Part shown: one piece after another, positions 59,992 through 64,000 of the stretch
How positions within the stretch are numbered: the first letter of the stretch is position 1
Layout of the letters: every line of letters begins with the position of its first letter
From: Lysinibacillus parviboronicapiens
Lineage (GTDB): Bacteria > Bacillota > Bacilli > Bacillales_A > Planococcaceae
Direction of reading: 5' to 3'
Assembly: GCF_003049575.1 (NCBI RefSeq)
Contig: NZ_PYWI01000015.1
Coordinates: forward strand, 38,348-102,347
Length of the DNA: 64,000 nucleotides
Made by a program: the position numbers and the translations under genes
The notes under the pieces: model-generated
The model's input: the letters and a program-made list of their open reading frames with translations, nothing else
What the model was told of the DNA's origin: nothing
Database searches by the model: none

Positions 59992-61224
59992 TTACTCCTT
60001 TAATTTCAAGTTTGTCATAGTACCCAATCCACTAGTATTTACATTGACTTCAACTTTTATCTCTAACTCGGGAAATATCGATGACCAATCATCTTTAATG
60101 TTTTTCCATGCTTTGTAATCTTCACGGTGAAGCACTTCCCCAAACCCTACAATATCGGCTTGATAATTTTTTTGAATGGTCATAAGCGCTTCTTCAATTT
60201 GAACCTTTATTAATTCTGCAGTTTTTTTATTAATGTACGCAATAGATTTGTTTTCGGTTAAATCTATAGCACATTCAACTTCGCCCACATTTTGATCTAT
60301 ATCAATTTGAACATTAATTTTAGGTGTATTATTTTTAAATTTTCCTTTAATTTTAGTGGTTGATTTTGTGATTTCTGTGGTTAACTTACCTTCTTTAGGA
60401 CAAGAAATAACTTCAACAGTACTTTTTATATTATCATTCAAAAAATTAAAGCTTCTACTTTCTTCTTCTGTTAATAATCCTATTAATTTATCTTGTTTGA
60501 ATATGGCTAAACCCGCATACTTCAATAACGTAGGCGTTTTAATTCTTTCTACATTGACTTTATCCATACCTAATTGTGTATCTCCCTGTATTTCAATGAC
60601 AGAGAGCACGGCGCTTTTTTCTTTATTGCCAAGGATAGTTACTAAGTCTTCTATATTGACTGACACTGTGGATCCCCAAGCTTTTTCTGTTCCACCTAAT
60701 GAATTTATCATTTTATTGGCAGGTATTTTTTCTATGGGTGTTAAAACATTTAATACCTCTTTTGCAGAGGACTGGTAAGATACGATGACATCAAAATCAT
60801 TTCTAGTTTCAGGATCTCTTGCTAATAAATCTACTGTCTGATCGATACCCTCTGTAGCTAATTTCTCTCCGATGACAACAACTTGAAGATGTGCAAAATA
60901 AGCTTTTCTAGGTGTAACTGTTGTCAGTCTCCGTATTGCTTCAAATACAGATTTCCCTTTAGCATGGTATGTTACAACCGGTGATCGTCCACTAGAGGGT
61001 TTATTTGAAGATATTTCACCAGGAGCAACTACTTGCACAGAAACTTCGTATTCATCATCTATTTTATCCACACCAGCAGCTACTACAATAGCAAGTTCAT
61101 TTAATTCTTTTTTGCTCCAGCAACCACTTAATATTAGGCTGATGAAAAGTAGTAATAAAAATGTTGAAGACTTTTTTATCTCCGCCACCTCCAACTTAAC
61201 TTCGGGTACGTTATACCATTTCAC
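59992..61224 (-). CDS. Ger(x)C-family spore germination lipoprotein (orphan, start codon lost?)
   Basis: Ger(x)C features: lipobox LILSGCW, KKELNELAIVVAAGVDKIDD, TPRKAYFAHLQVVVIGEKLA, RDPETRNDFDVIVSY and the C-terminal VQIEEALMTIQKNYQADIVG. Such proteins are the C subunits of nutrient germinant receptors at the inner spore membrane. No gerA/gerB partners are adjacent. The expected start, directly before KKSSTFLLLLF, is ATA at 61179-61177 with GGAGG 8 nt upstream; the ATG at 61224 has no ribosome site and adds 15 uncharacteristic residues. The gene may be poorly expressed or decaying. Confidence 0.85.
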   Translation of the reverse strand: MKWYNVPEVKLEVAEIKKSSTFLLLLFISLILSGCWSKKELNELAIVVAAGVDKIDDEYEVSVQVVAPGEISSNKPSSGRSPVVTYHAKGKSVFEAIRRLTTVTPRKAYFAHLQVVVIGEKLATEGIDQTVDLLARDPETRNDFDVIVSYQSSAKEVLNVLTPIEKIPANKMINSLGGTEKAWGSTVSVNIEDLVTILGNKEKSAVLSVIEIQGDTQLGMDKVNVERIKTPTLLKYAGLAIFKQDKLIGLLTEEESRSFNFLNDNIKSTVEVISCPKEGKLTTEITKSTTKIKGKFKNNTPKINVQIDIDQNVGEVECAIDLTENKSIAYINKKTAELIKVQIEEALMTIQKNYQADIVGFGEVLHREDYKAWKNIKDDWSSIFPELEIKVEVNVNTSGLGTMTNLKLKE

Positions 61225-61275
61225 TTACAAGGATAAGCAAATTAAAGAGGCACTAATCAAGTAACATATAAAAAA

Positions 61276-61352
61276 GCCACTCAGGTGTAGTGTGAGTGAA
61301 CCCCAAGAGTTCGAACTTTAACCAGCTTTTGGGGTTTACTACAAGGTGAGTG
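61276..61352. repeat. Nested inverted repeats forming a long hairpin
   Basis: CACTCA-gg-TGTAGT (61278-61291) and ACTACA-agg-TGAGTG (61338-61352) flank an inner pair ACCCCAA (61300-61306) / TTGGGGT (61329-61335). On the minus strand it is followed by TTTTTTATA, so it could terminate transcripts from the BclB-like gene. About 155 bp of unassigned sequence lie between it and that gene. Confidence 0.6.
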
Positions 61353-61508
61353 ACTTCATTTTACGAATTGAGCGACCAGTACCGTTCTATAACTGGCTTA
61401 ATGCACGTGATAATGGAAAACAATAAATTAGCGTATGGCTCAATCATATCTATTTAAATCAAACGCTTATTTATCGTTAGATTATAACGACAAGATTGAG
61501 AAAAAAAT

Positions 61509-62141
61509 TTATACAATAGTAATACCTGCACTCGCACTACCTGAAATTGAGAAGTTGAGAGCTGGAGGATTTATTGTTGTTGAAATATAAAATACCATCA
61601 ATAAACGATCGCCTACTGATACAGGTACAGGCTCGATATCTCCTGTTCCAAAAGTTATCGCTGGAAACGGTCCTGTAATCGGTGGTGCTAAATCAACACG
61701 TGCATTTGTCGGGGAGTAGATGTTAGTTCCGGCAGGAGCACGATAAATTTGAGCCGTAATCGTATGAGTACCAGTTAGATTAAGGTCTATAAATGAATTA
61801 AATGTCGCGGAAATCCCAGTAATATTACCATTGCGTGGAACTGAAAAGGCTTCGCTTAGAATCCCAGTTAAGTCTATCGTATTATCGCCTAATAAAGTGA
61901 TACCGTTAATAGCACTACCGAATCCTATAAGGCTTGCTACCAATGTAGCGCCTTCAGCAATACCAACTACTGATGTAGTAATGCCAGAGGAAAACGGGAT
62001 TATTGAACCATTGTCATTAGTACCATCACCGTCGTCAATAGGTGTGTTTATACAGTTTATATCTATAGCCACAAAAGGTCCTAAATGATTGCATTCTCTT
62101 TGTGTTGATAAACAATTACAACTATCTTTATTTACGCACAC
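61509..62141 (-). CDS. BclB-like exosporium glycoprotein C-terminal domain protein
   Basis: 210 residues from GTG 62141, chosen because AAGGAGG ends 7 nt upstream; an ATG at 62159 overlaps this site. The N-terminus has a Cys-rich segment (CVNKDSCNCLSTQREC), then the C-terminal domain of exosporium BclB proteins (IIPFSSGITTSVVGIAEG, NGITLLGDNTIDLTGI, GTHTITAQIYRAPAG, ISTTINPPALNFSISGSAS). The collagen-like Gly-X-Y repeats that normally precede this domain are absent. It is probably a spore-surface protein. Confidence 0.85.
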   Translation of the reverse strand: MCVNKDSCNCLSTQRECNHLGPFVAIDINCINTPIDDGDGTNDNGSIIPFSSGITTSVVGIAEGATLVASLIGFGSAINGITLLGDNTIDLTGILSEAFSVPRNGNITGISATFNSFIDLNLTGTHTITAQIYRAPAGTNIYSPTNARVDLAPPITGPFPAITFGTGDIEPVPVSVGDRLLMVFYISTTINPPALNFSISGSASAGITIV

Positions 62142-62432
62142 AATTTTCCCTCCTTTCATTTTTAGGATATGTAGAAAAAAGTTAGTGAGAAGGGCAATTA
62201 ACTCGATAATTTATCATTCATGTGATGTAGTTCAAAGCCGGTTTAAAGCCAAAGAGTGTGATAGTCGTACATAAATAAAATCTAATATAGAAAATTAATT
62301 GGAATGGTTGGAAGGCAATAGGTATGGATAGAAAATAATTTTGATTAAAAGGTTCCAATGTTACAAGTTCCCAGTATTATCAAACACTTGAGAATATATT
62401 GGTTAGTAGGAAAATTAAAGGAGGTGAATAGA

Positions 62433-62897
62433 TTGGAACGTGATAATCATTCCCTTGATCGCATTCTGCCAGAAAACTTCTGTGGTTGTGTAGATTCGAA
62501 AAAATGTCAAGAACTTGCTAATATCATCGGTGGGGAAGTTATTACTTCAACACCGGTTTGTGTTGTACAGCGTCTTCGTGATATTAAAGCTACCATTCTT
62601 GGACGGACTACTCGATCTCCGCTCGCACTTCCGTTTGCCCTTTCTTTTGAAGGGATTGGGGCTAATACACTAAACCTCGGTGAATCTGTAGTACTTCAGG
62701 AAGAAATTAATCCATTTATGACGGAACTTCGCAAGAGAGGACTTATTGTTACAGCAGTGCATAACCATTGGCTTTTTGATAATCCTCGATTAATGTACAT
62801 GCACTGGGAGAATGTCGGAAATCCAGTTCAATTTGCTAGAAACAGTTTTGAGGCTGCAGTCGCAGCAGGTTTATTTAAAAAAGGCAAGCAAAGATAG
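62433..62897 (+). CDS. DUF1259 (LppY/LpqO-like) protein
   Basis: 154 residues from TTG 62433 (GGAGG 8 nt upstream). The family block ITAVHNHWLFDNPRLMYMHW appears as VTAVHNHWL with the histidine pair, preceded by LALPFALSFEGIGANTLNLG and MTELRKRGLI. A Cys pair sits in FCGCVDSKKC. Unlike many DUF1259 proteins it has no signal peptide. It is divergent from the BclB-like gene, 291 bp away, which hints at a spore-related role. Function unknown. Confidence 0.78.
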   Translation: MERDNHSLDRILPENFCGCVDSKKCQELANIIGGEVITSTPVCVVQRLRDIKATILGRTTRSPLALPFALSFEGIGANTLNLGESVVLQEEINPFMTELRKRGLIVTAVHNHWLFDNPRLMYMHWENVGNPVQFARNSFEAAVAAGLFKKGKQR

Positions 62898-62912
62898 GAA
62901 ATAGAGATAAAC

Positions 62913-62938
62913 AAGACCACTCGTGCTAGTGGTCTTTT
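62913..62938 (+). terminator. Terminator of the DUF1259 gene
   Basis: AAGACCACT (62913-62921) pairs with AGTGGTCTT (62928-62936), then TTTTAG. Confidence 0.8.
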
Positions 62939-63002
62939 AGTATTTAGCATTCATTGCAAACAAGTTTACCTCCAATTTAATCCTATAGCCTGTTTAGGGA
63001 TG

Positions 63003-63036
63003 AAAAAAGCACCTTAACCAATTTGGTTAAGGTGCT
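63003..63036 (-). terminator. Terminator downstream of the 6S RNA gene
   Basis: AGCACCTTAACCAA pairs with TTGGTTAAGGTGCT around a single T; on the minus strand the hairpin is followed by TTTTTT. It is a second stop for leftward transcripts beyond the 6S RNA 3' end. Confidence 0.8.
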
Positions 63037-63065
63037 ATATAAACCTTGATGTAAATAGTTAGTAT

Positions 63066-63256
63066 AAAAAGCCGCGTATGCCGTATGTCTTATAGAAAGT
63101 TTTAAACCACCACTCCTCAAAGTGGGTGTTCGCAGAAGTTTTCCTGCTTATCCTCATGCACCTTGGTGTGAGGCCCGTCATTCCAACTCCAATAATAAAA
63201 CTCCCTTTTACAGCTTAAAGGTTAAAACTTAATATTATACGAACAATGCAGCCTTT
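63066..63256 (-). ncRNA. ssrS: 6S RNA
   Basis: About 190 nt on the minus strand. Ends pair over a long imperfect helix (the CGTAT of the 5' side with ATACG of the 3' side), and the interior holds GCAG-CTGC, CCTCA...TGAGG and a CCCAC/GTGG hairpin: one long rod with an internal bubble, as in 6S RNA. The 5' side of the bubble carries AAGTTTTAACCTTT (plus-strand positions 63217-63230), the complement of the product RNA AAAGGUUAAAACUU that I recall for B. subtilis 6S-2. A good promoter sits upstream and GGCTTTTTA ends it. 6S RNA binds sigma-A RNA polymerase in stationary phase. Confidence 0.8.
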
Positions 63257-63262
63257 AAGGAT

Positions 63263-63291
63263 ATAATACGTCATGATAAACGATCTTGCAA
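63263..63291 (-). promoter_or_regulatory. Promoter of the 6S RNA gene
   Basis: On the minus strand TTGCAA (63291-63286), 17 nt, TATTAT (63268-63263); start near 63256. The region 63292-63503 has no other feature that I can support. Confidence 0.7.
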
Positions 63292-63503
63292 GTAAGATGG
63301 TTTTTACAAAAAAGTCAATGGGTGAGCACTAGAAATGATAGGAAATTTGAATGTAAAACGTAGTGATTACTTGATTTGCTTCATATATATTTCACAAATA
63401 CGAACAAAAAATACGAACGACCTTTGCGTAAAAGTACTAAGTATGTAAAGATAGGAGCATATATAGGATTTACCTAGCAAAAAAGAAAAGGGAGGAAGCG
63501 GAA

Positions 63504-63842
63504 ATGACAGCTTATCCAAATTGTCCGAAATGCAATTCACAATATACATATGAGGATGGATCAAACTTTGTGTGCCCGGAGTGTGCGCATGAGTGGAATA
63601 CTAATTCAACAGAGCAGGAGTCAGATGCATTCATTGTGAAGGATGCCAATGGCAATCTATTAGCAGATGGCGATTCAGTAACAGTCATTAAGGACTTAAA
63701 AGTGAAGGGCAGTTCGTCGACATTAAAAATTGGTACAAAAGTAAAAAGTATTCGTCTTGTTGAAGGAGATCATAATATCGATTGCAAAATTGATGGCTTC
63801 GGCGCAATGAAATTAAAATCAGAATTCGTGAAAAAATTATAA
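63504..63842 (+). CDS. phnA: PhnA/YjdM family zinc-ribbon protein
   Basis: 112 residues. The N-terminal zinc ribbon has two Cys pairs (PNCPKC and CPECAHEW); the C-terminal half is the conserved [32 protein letters not shown] and [14 protein letters not shown]. The family was named for alkylphosphonate use in E. coli, but its function is not established; no phosphonate genes are here. ATG 63504 has AAAGGGAGGAAG upstream. A strong terminator follows. Confidence 0.93.
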   Translation: MTAYPNCPKCNSQYTYEDGSNFVCPECAHEWNTNSTEQESDAFIVKDANGNLLADGDSVTVIKDLKVKGSSSTLKIGTKVKSIRLVEGDHNIDCKIDGFGAMKLKSEFVKKL

Positions 63843-63855
63843 CAACCGTTAGAAC

Positions 63856-63875
63856 AGAGTCGGGAAACCGACTCT
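63856..63875 (+). repeat. GAAA-loop hairpin after phnA
   Basis: AGAGTCGG (63856-63863), loop GAAA, CCGACTCT (63868-63875), a perfect 8-bp stem with a GNRA-type loop, 14 bp after the phnA stop. No T-run follows it directly. Confidence 0.6.
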
Positions 63876-63888
63876 TCAGACTGTAGAC

Positions 63889-63923
63889 AAAAGCCATCGA
63901 GAAGTTCACTCTCGATGGCTTTT
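63889..63923. terminator. Bidirectional terminator after phnA
   Basis: AAAAGCCATCGAGA (63889-63902) pairs perfectly with TCTCGATGGCTTTT (63910-63923). The final 77 bp of the window contain no supported gene, although the end of a leftward gene beyond the edge is possible. Confidence 0.9.
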
Positions 63924-64000
63924 GTCATTTTTCTTTCTCTTTCATTTTTAATATTTGGTAAATTACTGCCGTATCCAACATACTCTTCGAGCATAGATGC

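Noticed and set aside
61348..61440. Short frames starting at GTG after the double dyad
   Set aside because: 26- and 35-codon frames are possible, but neither has a correctly placed ribosome site or recognisable sequence.
62163..62171. Sigma-K-like -10 (CATATCCTA) before the BclB-like gene
   Set aside because: The start would lie within the ribosome site, and no fitting -35 is seen.
63770..63994. Minus-strand frame at the right edge
   Set aside because: It crosses the phnA terminator and runs antisense through phnA; not a credible gene, although a gene beyond the edge cannot be judged.
1..64000. CRISPR array, prophage or classical defence island
   Set aside because: No regular direct repeats with spacers, no phage structural genes and no restriction, CBASS or toxin-antitoxin genes. 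The SNF2 helicase YqhH with YqhG is a conserved Bacillus housekeeping pair, not a defence system by itself.

Overview
The window looks like chromosome from a low-GC, endospore-forming member of the Bacillales. The closest fit by gene content is Lysinibacillus or a relative, but this is inferred from gene families and AT-rich codon use, not from a marker gene. Supporting families are MurQ/MurR, an MsmX-type ATPase, YpsA, YjlC-Ndh, YqhH/YqhG, a YtxJ-type thiol protein, Ger(x)C, a BclB-like exosporium protein, a T-box leader and a Firmicutes-type 6S RNA. I saw no rRNA, tRNA, CRISPR array, intact insertion sequence or prophage.

Layout. 0-4 kb: end of murQ, a MurR-like regulator, an orphan sugar-ABC ATPase and a PucR-type regulator. 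4-11.5 kb: a chemoreceptor, small genes, YpsA, a DUF418 membrane protein with a tiny coupled membrane peptide, and a divergent two-component system. 11.5-17.3 kb: two TetR/efflux pairs (MFS DHA2 and MMPL). 17.5-19.5 kb: the yjlC-ndh operon behind a long leader with a possible upstream peptide and a terminator. 19.8-25 kb: a LacI-controlled permease/aldehyde dehydrogenase/iron alcohol dehydrogenase operon with three copies of one 16-bp site. 25.2-26.5 kb: two decayed genes. 26.8-35.8 kb: an unknown 424-residue protein, EcsC-like, MocR/GNAT pair, ATP-grasp enzyme, and an ABC exporter with an unusual regulator in which a degenerate ABC ATPase is fused to LytTR.

36.2-45.9 kb is the largest metabolic block: alpha/beta hydrolase, two carboxymuconolactone-decarboxylase-like proteins, a two-subunit CoA-transferase, thiolase, short-chain fatty acid transporter, 3-hydroxyacyl-CoA dehydrogenase, zinc alcohol dehydrogenase, a cyclase-family hydrolase and a DUF3870 protein. 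Together they suggest uptake of a short organic acid, activation with CoA and thiolytic cleavage; the hydrolase/CMD/CoA-transferase/thiolase order also recalls the lower beta-ketoadipate pathway, but there are no ring-cleavage genes. A second, smaller set at 50.8-55.6 kb (transporter, LysR, CoA-transferase, and a broken SDR) is paralogous.

46-64 kb: yqhH-yqhG, an ArsR/AHSA1 pair with a clear palindromic operator, LysE, an IS1182-like remnant, a T-box-controlled MFS exporter, a P-loop kinase that has lost its Walker A motif, small redox/lipoprotein genes, spore-related genes (Ger(x)C, BclB-like, DUF1259), a 6S RNA gene and phnA/yjdM. Several intergenic regions carry copies of a dispersed GC-richer repeat. 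The most striking items are the ndh leader, the structured leader of the CMD/CoA-transferase operon, the ABC-LytTR regulator, the triple LacI site and an unusual concentration of decayed genes.
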